This document shows positions 1-12,668 of a stretch of 64,000 nucleotides of DNA, one piece after another. A program made the position numbers and the translations under genes. Under the pieces are notes generated by a model. The model did not search any database and was not told where the DNA came from. It was given only the letters and a program-made list of their open reading frames with translations. Origin of the DNA: Setoptus koraiensis (taxonomy: Eukaryota > Arthropoda); the NCBI GenBank assembly GCA_048013815.1, contig CM106585.1:23932001-23996000 (forward strand). Reading direction: 5' to 3'. The first letter of the stretch is position 1. Every line of letters begins with the position of its first letter.

Positions 1-1068
1 AGTCGGATGCCACAAAACCTTCTCGATTTCGCCACATATCTTCCATCTATTGATAGAATCACTACTCCTTGTGTCTATCAACGATATGTTTTTGCTTAGA
101 TCACCAGCCAATAATAAATGAGGCTCTACATAATTGAATTCTACAGAAGATATTTTCCCAGGCATCTTGATTTTGCTATGAGATTTGCATTCATCTAAGT
201 TCCATAATCTAACAGTTTTATCAGCACTTCCACTGGCCATAATATTTTTTAATATAGTATTCCAACTTAGATCTATTGTTGCGTCTTTGTGGCCTTCTAG
301 GTGGGCCAGAGGTTCAATAACATCGACAACATCAAGGTCCCACAAGTTTATTCCAGGATTCATGTCTCCAACAGCAGCGTAGTTGTGATTGCTTTCGCCT
401 TTAGCGTATCCTAAAGCAAGAACACAACATGGGTAATCTGTGAGTATGATATCATGATGTAAATAGAATTCTTTTTCTTCGTTATCGTAGACGTAAACTT
501 CAAGAGATGAAGATCCTTTGCTAACATGACCGCAAACAATCAAATTGTTCGTTGGTTTTATAGTGAGGTCATCTTCTTCATCTTCGTCGCTCGCGGCTTC
601 TTGATTATCTTGTAAATAGGGATCTTCCCGATTTGAAGCATAGTAGGTAAGAGCGGCCAAGTCCCTGGCTAGATCTTGCTCTCCACTGACGCCCGCGATC
701 TCTTCATCGTCATCATCACTTGCACAATTCTCCAAGCTGGCTCTGATATTATCATCGTCATAGTCATCCAGACCATATTCTTGCATAATGGCAACATCAT
801 CTTCATCTAAATTCATTCTGATTCCATTGAGTGATGCGTCTTGGCCCGCAGTTTCCATTGGTTGTTCGCCATCCTTCTCGACAGATTGAGTTGTTGCCCG
901 TGATCTCTTAACCAACTTATCTCTATTTTCTTTTGCCTTATTCTTCGCCGACTCTATAACTACACGTAGTTGTTCTGGTTCCAATCTCAATCGTTCTGGA
1001 TTAGACTTGGCGACACCCCGTGCAATCCAGTGAGTGCACGGAAATATATTCGCTGTCGGTGGGGGCAT
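1..1068 (-). CDS. PWP1: PWP1 (periodic tryptophan protein 1 homolog), 3' part cut by window edge
   Basis: Reading the minus strand from the ATG at 1068 gives 356 uninterrupted codons that run off the left edge, so the C-terminal half lies outside. PWP1 is a nuclear/nucleolar WD40 protein used in ribosome biogenesis and growth-linked transcription. The N-terminus has the family's short W-x-A-R-G-V-A-K stretch (residues 14-21). It is followed by an acidic, disordered segment (about residues 84-165, including an EYGLDDYDDDN stretch) and the conserved link KPTNNLIVCGHV that precedes the first WD repeat. WD-like repeats follow, with the signatures GDMNPGINLWDLD, GHKDATIDLSWN and ASGSADKTVRLWNLD. 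The match to human PWP1 is collinear throughout, without an intron. Start choice: this ATG lies at the expected distance before the conserved N-terminus. The gene is head to head with CAND1. Confidence 0.95.
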   Translation of the reverse strand, partial: MPPPTANIFPCTHWIARGVAKSNPERLRLEPEQLRVVIESAKNKAKENRDKLVKRSRATTQSVEKDGEQPMETAGQDASLNGIRMNLDEDDVAIMQEYGLDDYDDDNIRASLENCASDDDDEEIAGVSGEQDLARDLAALTYYASNREDPYLQDNQEAASDEDEEDDLTIKPTNNLIVCGHVSKGSSSLEVYVYDNEEKEFYLHHDIILTDYPCCVLALGYAKGESNHNYAAVGDMNPGINLWDLDVVDVIEPLAHLEGHKDATIDLSWNTILKNIMASGSADKTVRLWNLDECKSHSKIKMPGKISSVEFNYVEPHLLLAGDLSKNISLIDTRSSDSINRWKICGEIEKVLWHPT

Positions 1069-2238
1069 GGACACAGTTATATAGTTAGTGTTTTTTTTTC
1101 GATAAATAGTACCAAAGCATAAAATATTGTGAACAATATGTAATGTTGAACGATTTATATCAGTTTGATGTATTTGGTTGTTTCAAGGGATAAATAATAA
1201 TAATGGGAAAAGAATTTGATGATACATATGTATTTTTATAAGTATGTTTCATTTCTGACTTCAGTTACACTTGCGCACAAAATGTTTTGGCCAGGGGATG
1301 GCACACGTATGCCGATTTTGTGAGCAGAACTTTATGAACACTGGCATGAGAACACATAGGGTGGCCGCGTGGATACTGAGAGGACCCTGTACGTCCCATC
1401 TAATCGATCCCATCACCGAATACTTCTTCACTTCCTCTGAACTACCTCAACACCCAAACATACACTTCGTATCACATGTATCTCAGGCTAACAATATCCG
1501 AAAGACGCTTCATCTCACAAGGGGACCGTGGAACGACAATATTACCACTGATGAATATTCACATGTTCATATTCACACACGAATATATTCACTAACAGCA
1601 TATGAATAGTAGTGTTTGTATCCCGAACACTTGGGCTGTGCACTTCATTCGATAATCTTACATACAGAATCACGATATTCACAAGCTCGTATCCCTCAGC
1701 GCCTGTAGTATACCTTCTAGTCGGCAACATAACGTAGCCGTTACAGTATGAACAGCCGATGCGCCACCTCGCGTCGAAAAACACGCACACTCATAGGCTA
1801 GAATGAGTGCTCAATTAAATCAAAATAAATAAACATTTAACGTAACACTTTACCCTTGTATGTGCATCAAACACGATCTGCGCGCCCCTGGCGGAATTAT
1901 GTTTGCAACAGACGATTAGCATTGAGAAAAGCGCACACAGTGTGCCTGGGAGCCTGTGTGCTCTTGCACGCAGAGTCGGTGAGATACATGAGATTACACC
2001 CAGTATGCTGCGTTCACTTGCACTGAACAAAGAAAGCTGTTGGCGCCGCCGCCCGAGTGCGACCCCCAATTGAACAGCATGGATTGCGCATTGACATTCG
2101 CCTTTTGGTCGGCGATACCGATTCCAATAAAACATCCCAGTGTGCTGTTGTAGCCATTATTATCATTACATATTACTTCAAAATACTGTATTGTTATTAT
2201 TATTATTTTATTATAACATACCTTTAATTAAATCAGCC
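1069..2238. other. Intergenic, head-to-head PWP1/CAND1 spacer
   Basis: This 1.17 kb spacer separates two divergent housekeeping start codons and should hold both promoters. The first 150 bases are T-rich and AT-rich and probably belong to the PWP1 5' UTR. Open frames exist at 1271-1609 (+) and 1815-2135 (-) but resemble no protein I know. I saw no clear TATA box. The last 80 bases before CAND1 are AT-rich. Confidence 0.6.
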
Positions 2239-5200
2239 ATGACTCCTCAATCGGGAGGGAGCATTCAAAGCCTGTTGGAGAAGGTAGGCATTTTCACAGT
2301 GTCTTGTCATCGTTAATTTTAATATTCGTTTATTGACACAATATCTCTATCCCTCTCTCTCTCATTAGATGACTTCCAACGACAAGGACTTCAGATTTAT
2401 GGCCACCAACGACCTCATGACGGAACTTCAAAAAGAAAACATCAAACTAGATGAGGACAGCGAACGGAAAGTGACCAGAATGCTGTTGCGCCTGCTCGAG
2501 GACAAAAACGGCGAAGTCCAGAATCTAGCCGTACGATGTCTTGGACCTCTTGTAAACAGGATCAAAAACGACCAGATACAGACGCTCATCAACAGTTTAT
2601 GCTGCAACATGATGAGTGATAGGGAGCAGCTGAGAGATATCTCCTCTATCGGGCTCAAGACCGTAATCTCGGAGGTGCCCATTACGGAGGCAATGATATC
2701 GATCATTAGCAAAGAATTAAATCCAAAACTTGTCAGTGCCATCACAAATATCAAGGACATGAGTGTGCAATTGGAATCATTGGAGATTTTGTCTGATTTA
2801 ATTAACCGTATTGGATCGCAATTAGTGGATTTTCACAAACAGATACAACAGGCGCTACTGAATCAGCTGATTTCAGACAGGCTTGCAGTTAGAAAACGGT
2901 CCATCAATGCCTTATCACATCTCATGATCTGTTGCTCACTTGATTTGTACAATGACACCATGGAAGAAATTCTGAAAAGATTGCATGTTTTGTCTCCGCA
3001 ATCCTCTCAAGATATCGAGCAGTTCTCTGACCAATCATCAAATCGTTATTTATCCTCTAGAACACTACTTCAGTGTCTAGCATCAATTGTGAGGGCTGCC
3101 GGTCATAGAACGAATGCCGATCAGTTGGAGAAACTAATACCTGTCGTTATCATCTATTGTCATGTGCAGGATGATGAACTGAAAGAGTTTTGTTTACAAA
3201 ACTTTGAGGCATTCGTTCGACGTTGTCCTGTGGATATCGCACGCTATTTAGGAGATATTATCCGAATATGCTTGACCAATATATCCCATGATCCCAATTA
3301 TAACTACGACGACGATGATAATGACGACGAAGATATGGAAATGGATGGTCCAGATGAAGATGGTGGCTCAGCCGATGAGTTCTCGGATGACGACGACTTA
3401 AGCTGGAAGGTGCGACGTGCTAGCGCCAAATGTCTCGAGGCAATAATAACCACACGTCCAGACATGGTTAGCGACTTCTATGTATCGATAGCTCCAACAT
3501 TGGTTGCTCGATTCAGAGAGCGCGAAGAAAGCGTCAAGGTCGACATCCTGCATACATTCATAGCATTACTCAGGCAAACAAGACCTCTGGTAGAGGATTT
3601 CAGTCTCGACAAACAGAACGCACCAGTGCCCATTCTCAAACTAGTGGAAATGATTCCGAATATCGTTAGTAAAGCAACCGGTCAATTGAGGGAAAAGGCT
3701 GTCAAAACGCGTCAAGGGATGTTTAACATGTTCACAGAGATTATGCACGTTTTGCCTGGTGCCCTTGCACAACACATTGCTTCACTCATGCCCGGCATTC
3801 TGTATTCTTTAGCCGATAAGAACTCCACATCAAATATGAAGATTGATGCCTTGGCCTTCGTCAATGAGTTACTCAAAACTCACCCACCTCAAGTGTTCCA
3901 CCCACACATACATGTGATTTTACCCGCAGTTGCCAACTCAGTTGGAGATTCCTTCTACAAAATATCTTCAGAAGCTTTAATGGTTCTAGCTCAAATCGTG
4001 CGCGTCATAAGACCTATGGATGAACCAAATTTGGCTAATTTTTCTCAGTTTGTCCCAATGATATATGATAGAACCCTAGAAAAGATGGCTGCTGTTGATT
4101 TGGATCAAGAAGTCAAAGACCGAGCCATTTGTTGCATGGGTCAAGTGATAGCATCTTTTGGGGATATTCTTCAGGACAACTTAGCAGTCGCTCTTCCAAT
4201 GTTCACGGAGAGACTCAATAATGAAGTTACGAGACTAACTTGCATAAAAGCTTTGATTAAGATAACAACATCTCCACTAAACATCGACCTACAGTGCATA
4301 TTCCCGGAGGCATTCTTGGTGTTGTCATCTTTCTTGAGGAAGAATGCTCGACCTCTTAGGTTGAGCACTTTAACTTTGATTGAATCGACAGTGAAAAGAT
4401 CATCAAGTTTACTCAATGCTGCAACTGTGGAATGTATCCTCGCTGAAACACCAATTCTAATCAATGAAAGTGACTTACAAGTATCTCAGTTGACCTTAAA
4501 CATGTTGAACACAATTATTAGAACTCATCAAGCTTTCTTGCCCATCATACCACAAACTATTTTGCCGGAAGCACTGCAGCTCATTAGATCACCGTTACTC
4601 CAAGGGTCAGCACTTCAATCCATGCTGAATTTCTTGAATACAATAGTTCAAAGTTCATTCCCTGGCCTTGACCATAGCGCTCTATACATAAGATTAATCG
4701 AGCCAGTATATAAAGGTATGGCTCTGCACAAACAAGCCTACTTATCGACCGCTAAAGCAGTGGCAGCAATATCAATAGATGATAATAACAGAGCACTACA
4801 GACAGTAAGACAATTAATGAACGACTTCAGAGCATACAAGGATAAAGATAACATCCACTCATTGGTTTTATTGTCGATTGGTGAAATAGGGAAGAGCGTT
4901 GATTTGGGACAAATGCCGGAGTTACGTGAGATATTGTTAGAGGCATTCAGTTCTTCATCGGAAGATGTTAAATCTTCAGCAAGTTATGCGCTTGGTTGTG
5001 TTGCTGTTGGTAATCTACCGCTATTCCTTCCATTCATTTTGAAGGAAATAGAAGTTCGTAACAGACGGCAATACCTTCTTTTGCATTCACTGAGGGAAGT
5101 CATATCATGCGGGTTCGTGGATTCTCAGATAGTAGATCAACATCTTGAATCAATATGGTCACTACTCTTGAAACATTGCGAATGTCCTGAGGAGGGTACG

Positions 5201-6171
5201 CGTAACGTAGTATCAGAGTGTCTTGGCAAGCTGACTCTGTTGAAACCCGCTTTACTGCTTGATCGTCTACGACAGTATATAAAATCAGAGTTTAGCCAAT
5301 CACCGTTGGCCAAGGGTACAGTAGTCACAGCTATAAAATTCACGATTACTGATCAACCTCAAGAAATAGATGATTTGTTACGTTCCTGTATTGGTGATTT
5401 CTTAGTGACCCTTCGAGACAAAGATATAAATGTCAGACGGGTCGCTCTGATAACATTTAACTCAGCCGCCCACAATAAGCCATCTCTGATACGAGATCTA
5501 CTGTTTGAAGCTCTCCCCAAACTATACGAGGAGACATTAGTAAAACCAGAGTTAATACGTGACGTAGAAATGGGGCCATTCAAACACTCTGTTGATGATG
5601 GTCTAGACTTGAGAAAAGCAGCTTACGAATGCATGTATACCCTTTTGGACACATGTCAGGCCCAGTTGGATATCTTCGAATTTCTTTCACACGTAGAAGG
5701 AGGTCTCAAAGATCATTATGATATCAAAATGTTGACATATCTTATGTTGGTTAGACTTGCTGCGTTATGCCCATCAGCTGTCATACAAAGTAAGTATCCA
5801 TGAATATGTCTGACATTTTAATTCACTGACAACTTGGAACTATGTGTTTAGAAATATTGACCTTAACAAATTTTCTTCTCGCTTCTCTACTCTTTGCAGG
5901 AATGGATAGATTGATTGAACCGATCAGGGTTGTTTGCGATATGAAACCTAAAAATAATGCTGTGAAACAAGAATATGAGAAACTAGACGAGCTGAAAAGA
6001 TCTGCTCTTAGGGCGTTTGAGGCTTTGCAAAACATAACCGATGCAAAGAAAAATCCTATTGTAGCTCAATTCAATCAAAAAATTCGCACAGATAAAGATT
6101 TATCTCATTTGTACAATTCTATTCAAACAGCAACAAATGGAGATCCAAACAACCAGATGGACCTGAGTTAG
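2239..6171 (+). CDS. CAND1: CAND1, cullin-associated NEDD8-dissociated protein 1
   Basis: Exons are 2239-2283, 2369-5789 and 5900-6171, with introns of 85 and 110 nt and clean GT-AG ends. The joined frame is exactly 1246 codons, giving 1245 residues against 1230 in human. The small first exon encodes MTPQSGGSIQSLLEK. It joins to MTSNDKDFRFMATNDLMTEL, as in human CAND1, where the corresponding methionine is also internal. The protein is a HEAT-repeat solenoid that wraps un-neddylated cullin-RBX1 and exchanges substrate receptors of SCF-type ligases. The family's acidic loop is present around residues 325-355 (NYNYDDDDNDDEDMEMDG). The C-terminal region keeps EVEMGPFKHSVDDGLDLRKA and FLSHVEGGLKDHYDIKMLTY. 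Identity to vertebrate CAND1 looks high along the whole length. An AATAAA signal follows 13 nt after the stop. Confidence 0.97.
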
Positions 6172-6183
6172 ACATTGCATAAC

Positions 6184-6189
6184 AATAAA
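6184..6189 (+). terminator. Poly(A) signal of CAND1
   Basis: A canonical AATAAA lies 13 nt downstream of the CAND1 stop codon, which implies a very short 3' UTR. Confidence 0.7.
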
Positions 6190-6266
6190 CATACAAGAAT
6201 GTACTGTGTGCGTTTTTTCCAATAGCTTTTTGGTCGTTTTTTTTCTCTCTCCTCCGGGAGCCTGCA

Positions 6267-6434
6267 GAGTGCACCGGGACACACTACCAAAGACAGAGTG
6301 TATCGGTAAATATTTCAACTGGTTGAAGCTATTCAAAAGATACGATCTTTTCAAAGAGGAAACCTTTCCCACTGATATCCTCGGATTTCGATCCAACCAA
6401 GCAAAACTTATTCAGAGCAACCCCTGGTTAAGGT
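6267..6434 (+). other. Orphan coding-like exon, gene unknown
   Basis: A T-rich pyrimidine tract ending in CCTGCAG at about 6266 is followed by a stop-free frame with natural-looking codon use. It encodes VHRDTLPKTECIGKYFNWLK, continues through FKRYDLFKEETFPTDILGFR and ends at NPWL. The frame then meets TTAAG followed by GTATGG, a plausible donor near 6435. The peptide is rich in aromatic and charged residues and does not look like repeat translation. I do not recognise the family and found no partner exons nearby. It may be an exon of a small gene, a remnant, or chance. It lies right after the CAND1 poly(A) signal. Confidence 0.3.
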
Positions 6435-6699
6435 ATGGTAGGTCCTTTCACCTACTTTCGCCTGGCTCGGGTAACATCCTGGTTTTCTGGTATCATATGG
6501 AGCGCTGCACGCTGTGAAAAACACATGGACGCGCTATACACTATTATGTGCAACTCCAATGTAAAACTGGACATTAAAGCGTCGCCAAATATGTGAACAA
6601 TAGCCCGCCTGTGGGGGTAGCGACTAAGTTTGGTTTAGCTCGGGATACATGTTGAATGTTGTTGATGGGTTTTCACTCTGAGTATACTCCAAGTTCACT

Positions 6700-6930
6700 T
6701 TGATCAGACATTGGTGGCATCTAGCACTTATCACGACTTTTCTTCCTCGTCTGAGTTTTTGTCATGTGTGTTCCGCTAGAGAGAGCAGCGTTGTGTTCAT
6801 TATTGTTAGAAACCTGTTGCTGGTGCGTGCGACTTCCGCATAACTGCGTCCTACAACAAAGAACTAGCGCTAGAAAGAATTCTTGTCGCTATTTTTATCG
6901 CTATAAGTGCACGAACCGAGAAAAAGTTTG
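6700..6930 (+). other. Candidate non-coding first exon with splice donor
   Basis: GC-balanced sequence with no repeats ends at the textbook donor TTTG|GTAAGTGG (intron from 6931). A TCAGACATT stretch near 6705 could serve as an initiator. No long frame crosses it, so it would be 5' UTR. The next coding start on this strand is the DOK gene at 19802, which would make a 12.8 kb first intron. That would be unusual beside the roughly 100 nt introns elsewhere. This is inference from one donor site. Confidence 0.25.
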
Positions 6931-9900
6931 GTAAGTGGAGCACCTATTTCTAGAGCATAATGATGGTCAACAAGCACTTGTTGTTGACCACTACGTCAAG
7001 AGTGGTCACACTAATAGCATAGCACTCAGTCTGGATAGTCAATCATATATCGTATATGTGTGTTATACAGACTGTATATGTGCGTGTATGTGTACGCGTA
7101 AGTAGTAGATTGCGGGTTGGCATTGATGGAAGGCAAACATAGTGAGCATAGTTGAGTTTTTAGCAAGAGGATGTAAATAATAAATAATAACGCCGCCATG
7201 TCCATTGAGTAAATTTATTATCGGCATGCAAGCAAGTGTTGGCCAGGAAGTGTGTTTTAACAATGGCCGCTAAATGTAAGCAATGACAGTCCGGCGCACA
7301 TTGATTTTAGATGGTTGAGGCAAATGTCATGTGTCGTTTTATGTTATGTCCAATGGTTGTTGGTAGATAATTGGTAGTGGTCACTACAACAACCAGCGCC
7401 AATTATGCTCAACTAAACATAAAACTAGGCACCATCACCCAGATCGTTTGAGCAACCGGATGAGCGACTTGTCAAACGCTGCAAAGTTTGTTGTTGTTGT
7501 TGTTGCTGTTATTGTTGTTCGGTCGCGCTTGATTACGGTGAGGCGCCATTGCTTTAATAATGCCACTAAACTAACCTACACACAAAACAGCGACAAAGGT
7601 ATAATAGGTGAACCCGTGTTCCGTGCCAGGCACAGTTCACGCTCAAAAGAGACAGAAAATCTCTTTTGCTTTTCATGTCTCTACATGAATGAAGCAACCG
7701 CGCGCCACAACAAAGCAAACTGCACTTACTTTTAATTGGCGGTGGCTCACTACGGATCCAAATTGGTTTGCAATAACTAACGAACGACAGTACCAATGAT
7801 ACTGCCGATGGGCGCCATTGGATGACAGTCATTGAATGATAGCCATTGAATGAGATTTTGCATGTTTGACAATCACCGTGATCAATCTATGCTGTTATCT
7901 GCTGACTAGGTGCCGTCTAAAAAGAGAACGCATCTAGTTAAAGAGATGCTGGCTAATGGCTCAGCGAGTGGTAGAGTATTTTTGCGACAGTTTGTTGTTG
8001 GCCATTTACAAGCTCTAATGCCGACAATTTCTGATCATCATTGTTGTTTGTATGTATGGGTAGCCAATGTGATGGCGATACATATACACATATGGCATGG
8101 TAGTAACATGATAGTGATGGTATAAATGTCACTGTGTGTATCTCATTCAGACAACGACGCATAACTTGAGTTGTTGTTGCTTAGAGCCGCATTGGAATTA
8201 TTTGCTCTCTCTCTCTCTTATCTACAGGTTCTCTTATCACGAGAATCTTTGCCTAGCAGTGATAAATGTCTACCGGTGACCCCAATTGGCTTGTTGTGTT
8301 CAAATGGCTACAACTTGTGCAACTAGAATGTGGCACAAGCTAGATATGTGAAACAAGCAAATTCTTCTATTCTAATTCTATTCAATGGCTACAACATAAA
8401 TCGTGCAATAAACGTGCGCTAATTATAATTGATATATTCACCTGTACTCCAACCTGTAAGATTATGCTCATTGTGAGTTGGTGGTCGGATAATGAGCGCA
8501 CACAATTAATGTTATTAATGTTGCTGGCCCACACAGGAGGCCTGCATGCTGGCTTGTTTCATCGGTGTGGCATCTCAGGCAGTGTGGTAACAGGACAAAG
8601 ATGGGTGCTCTATTCTTGGGCAACGTTGTCATGCAGAGAATATTTGAAATACTTTCACCTCCGCCCGAATGTCGCCTGAGGTGTTTCCAATGGGAGATTA
8701 CAGATGAAAAGATCTGCATCTATCAGCTGGTTGAGTTGAGTTGAGAAAGAAGGCAAGAGAGCAGTTTGTGTGTATGCACCCATGGCTACATTGTTGAGAT
8801 GAGAGTTATTTGCTAGCGGGCAGTGCAAATTTGAACTTTAAGTGGTAGTGGTCATAGTGCGATTGTCAGTATCTTTGTCGTTGGGCTTCTTGCCTGAGCA
8901 CACCGAATGCTTGCTTGTGTGTTATTTGCTTGTGTTTCAGGTGAGTAATTTTGCAGGCAAAAAGAGGCAAGAATGCCAATGCTACTACTGTTCGATTGTC
9001 ACCATCAATCTTTTATCTAGCCACATGCTATCTGGCAGCAATTGTTGTTGTTGGCTCTACCATGTGCCTGTTCCAATGCTAGATGAAAATATACAGATTA
9101 ACGGTGCCAGTTGCTTGCTTGCTTGCTTGTGAGCCCGCTTGTTTGGTTGCTCGGTCCGACATTGGTCAACATGAGCTTATACCGTTAGCTGATCTTTAAT
9201 CTTTATAAGAATGACCACGCTACAGATGCCATAGCATTGATATCGATATTGGGCATTGATACACAACTACGCCATTCCAAGCCATTGCATGCCACGCTAT
9301 TCTGCATGCTACGCTCTCAGATAGTATCACGTGGCGCATACCTGAAATGCGCTGGTCAGTGGCTGGTCAGTGTGCGATCATATGACTAGAATGGCCGATG
9401 TGTAAATGGATAAATTAAGGGCACAAGGGAAGAAATTTGCATACTTCGAATTTGCTACAGGCACACACACACACACACAATATTTGGGTACACGATGACA
9501 GGTATAGAGATGATCAGGCAACAGAGTCTAGTTAAAGAAGAGCGAGTGACAATATTAGTGTAGTATAGTGCGCGCTCAGGTATGCGCTACTCTTATCCCC
9601 AGTAAGCGCACGAAGAGCGAGTTTGCATTCCTGCTTACTGATGGAATCAGAAGGGAATTTAGAGAAGGACAGAATTGTTGTGTTTGCCAAAAGGAGATTG
9701 ACCATATAAACAAAGCGATCTATTATCCAGGTCCCGATCGAAATAAGCGATATTATACATATGTATCCATAGCGGCAAATGGCAGTATTATTAAATCACC
9801 GATAAGAGGTGACATGATGCTGGGCACCCCCAATGCCAACAGCAGCAATAATAACAATAAAGACTGCAACAGACTGACGCAACCATGACTGATGATTGTG

Positions 9901-11488
9901 AGCTGTTGTCGAGTAGAAAAGAGTAACTTTTGCCCACAAAGAGTGTGGCTTCTGGCCTCACGACTCGTGAGTCAGGAGGCGCCAGCTCAAGTGTTAATCA
10001 AGTGTGCTGATAGCTGAGGGCGCCCCGTTGGACCTGGCCACTGGTAGACACCGCAGTAGTCAACTAACTTTTGCACCCATACGAATATTGATAACGCGCC
10101 AACTTGCCCGCCAACAAAAGAGAGAGAGAGAGAGATGATATGTGACTATGCGAATGTGTGAATCTGTTGTGAAAAAGAGGAGACAACAACCGAAATAGAA
10201 TTGAAGCGGCAACAAATAACAGCAGCGATCAAACAATAACAACAACAACCACGAATCTCGCCACTTAAAAAGAGCACCTTTGCCCGGGCACTGCACAAAT
10301 AGAGCTATTGGGAGCCCCAGATAATGTGCTGGCCATAGTGTATTGTGTGTGTGCTGTGCCCACTAACTGTCGGTCAGCACTGTTGGTCAGTGCATTGTTG
10401 GGTAGGGCCCGGCGTGATTTGGTTAAGCCCACAACAATAACAGCACCAGCAACAACAGCAGCAACAACAACAAGCGATCAATATCGTAAAGGGCTGACCC
10501 GTTCACCGTTCGTTTCAGTGCACTGGTCAAGCCGGTTGTTGGCTGGCGCTGGCCTGTTGTGACTCGTGCTTATTTGTTGCTAGCAGTTGATGGCTGGCCT
10601 GTTTGATCGCTTGATGCTTGGTGGGTAGGGTGCTTTTATGGGCACCCACCAATACAACTATTTCGATAATAGTTGGATTAGTTTTAGTTTGGTATAACAA
10701 CAATGCAAATCAATCAGTGCAGCGCCGTCGATGTTCAATGTTGGCGCTCGAATCAACCACCAGTTGAAGATAAATGACACACACACACACACACACACGT
10801 ACATGGGCTGTAAAACATAGGCTGCCAACAATTGTATTGTGTGCACCCAGAGGAGCACCCAGATCTTCAAAATGAATCTGACATTCTCAAACTGAATAGA
10901 GACACTGGACACAACAAGCAAACAACACTGACTAGCCTAGATAAAACTGCTCTACTTTTGTTGCTGCTTTGCTTTTGATGTTAGCGTGTGTTCAATTTAA
11001 ACTCACCAGTTGTCACTTCTCGGCAACTAGTCAATGCTTTCTGCTAACTAAATGGTAAATACTTTCCTATGTAGCGAAAGCGTTGAAACGGGGGCCCGTC
11101 CCATTGTTAGTGACGTGCGATCGGAGCGGCTCAAAATGAGGCGACCAGTGTCGTGTCGTTTGTATCGGCTTAGTTTGTTGGGCGCTTTCGGCTCACAATA
11201 TATCAGTGATATAGTTGTGATGAGGTAAATTTGCATTTGCATGCGGTCCGAGAATAAATGCGACTTAAAACTAACACCGTTGCTCGGTATTTGTCGATGA
11301 TTGTGATTGATCAATGATGCGATCACCAAAAACACTTCACACGCTCTCTAGTTTAGCGACTCTAGACCAACAGCAACCTTTAATTCGAGCCACCAGTTAT
11401 TAGACCATGCCGACTAGACTTGCTGAAATTGTATGGTCATGTTGCACTAGGTGGCATCATGGTCAGACGTCGACAAGCAGTACCACGG

Positions 11489-11588
11489 AGAAGCATAAAG
11501 CACTACGAAGAAGCATAGAGCACCAGAGAGAAGGATAAAGCTCCACAGAGAAGCATAAAGCACCACAGAGAAGCATAAAGCGCGTCTT
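11489..11588. repeat. 20-bp tandem array, about 5 copies
   Basis: The unit AGAAGCATAAAGCACCACAG repeats at 11489, 11509, 11529, 11549 and 11569 with a few substitutions per copy; the last copy is only partly conserved. It runs directly into a perfect 28-bp palindrome. Confidence 0.9.
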
Positions 11589-11589
11589 G

Positions 11590-11617
11590 AATTTGAACAT
11601 TATATAATGTTCAAATT
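11590..11617. repeat. Perfect 28-bp palindrome
   Basis: The left half AATTTGAACATTAT is followed at once by its exact reverse complement ATAATGTTCAAATT, with no spacer. It sits one base after the 20-bp array. Confidence 0.95.
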
Positions 11618-12351
11618 GGCACAGTAATATCGCACTGGCGCTGCCGCGAATGGCCATTTATGGGGCAGCTCTAGCGACTGGCTTAGATGATGATGATGAT
11701 ATTGTTGGCGATTAATATGACAAGTCATGACATGTCAGATGAGTATGCGAGCTTGAGATGTAACAGATGGTAGATACAGTAGTATTGTGATCACACTCAA
11801 TAAAAAACAAACAAACTTTACTGGCCGATGAAATAGTGAAATAGTGAGATAATGTGATAATGTTATTGCGAGATAGTGACATGGTTGACTGGAATAGTTG
11901 CATGGTCGTCATATCGGTCGGCTATAATATCATCTTTCGGTTAATCATCTGATTCGCTTGGTGTCCTAAGTGCACCAGTCAGGCATTAATTGATATGCAC
12001 AAGAGACAGGACAAGAGTGTATATAAACTGTTAGATAAAATGAGCAAAATCGTTGTATACCAGCAACAGCAAGTTGATCTCCTTAACGAAACTCATTACC
12101 GGCATGCCAGCTAGTTGGCCTTACAATCAAATGAGCACACCACTAGTATAGTTTAAGTATATATATATATATATGGCGATTATTAGATTGGCTCGAGGCA
12201 CACCAATCGTTTTCATCTGGCATTAACGATTCTAGTGGCGATGATGAGCAATCAAAAAGAAGAAGGAGAAGAAGAAATGGAAACGGGCAACAACAAAGAT
12301 GGCCACTAGCTCTTAATTAGTTGAGCTATTAGTTGTGTGTGTGTTTTGCTT

Positions 12352-12418
12352 ACACAGCTCACTATCAGCTAGCCAGACAGATGGCTAGCTAGATAGTGAT
12401 AGATACGGTGAGCTGTGT
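12352..12418. repeat. Imperfect hairpin with an 11-bp perfect outer stem
   Basis: ACACAGCTCAC at 12352-12362 is exactly complementary to GTGAGCTGTGT at 12408-12418. Inside, TATCAGCTAGCC and GGCTAGCTAGATA pair with one bulge around an 8-nt loop; about 12 unpaired bases follow on the 3' side. Confidence 0.8.
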
Positions 12419-12569
12419 TGATGTTAAATTTGTTGAAATCAATGCAAATGTGACCAGTCACACTGAACAACAAACAAAACTGGAACAACCAAACCAACAG
12501 CAACATCAACAATTGTCAGTCGCACCATTGCCAGCCTCATGAGTACGGTGTCACTCCGTAGTCGGCTGA

Positions 12570-12668
12570 CAGCAACAGCAACGACAGCAACAGCAACAGC
12601 AACGACGGCAACAACAACGGCAACAACAACGGCAACAACAACAGCAGCAACAACGACGACGACGACGA
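12570..12668. repeat. CAA/CAG/CGA triplet array
   Basis: About 100 bp of CAGCAA, CGACGG and CAACAA triplets with higher-order units such as CGGCAACAACAA. Similar, shorter arrays recur throughout 7-19 kb and 51-64 kb. Confidence 0.85.

Noticed and set aside
1271-1609. 112-codon frame with a CRFCEQNF zinc-finger-like start
   Set aside because: The second histidine of a C2H2 finger is missing and nothing else in the frame matches a known protein.
2428-5583. Several minus-strand open frames
   Set aside because: They are shadows of the CAND1 exon in other frames.
8571-8595. GGCAGTGTGGT, similar to the start of miR-34
   Set aside because: The match breaks off after 11 bases and no hairpin surrounds it; true miR-34 is conserved along its whole length.
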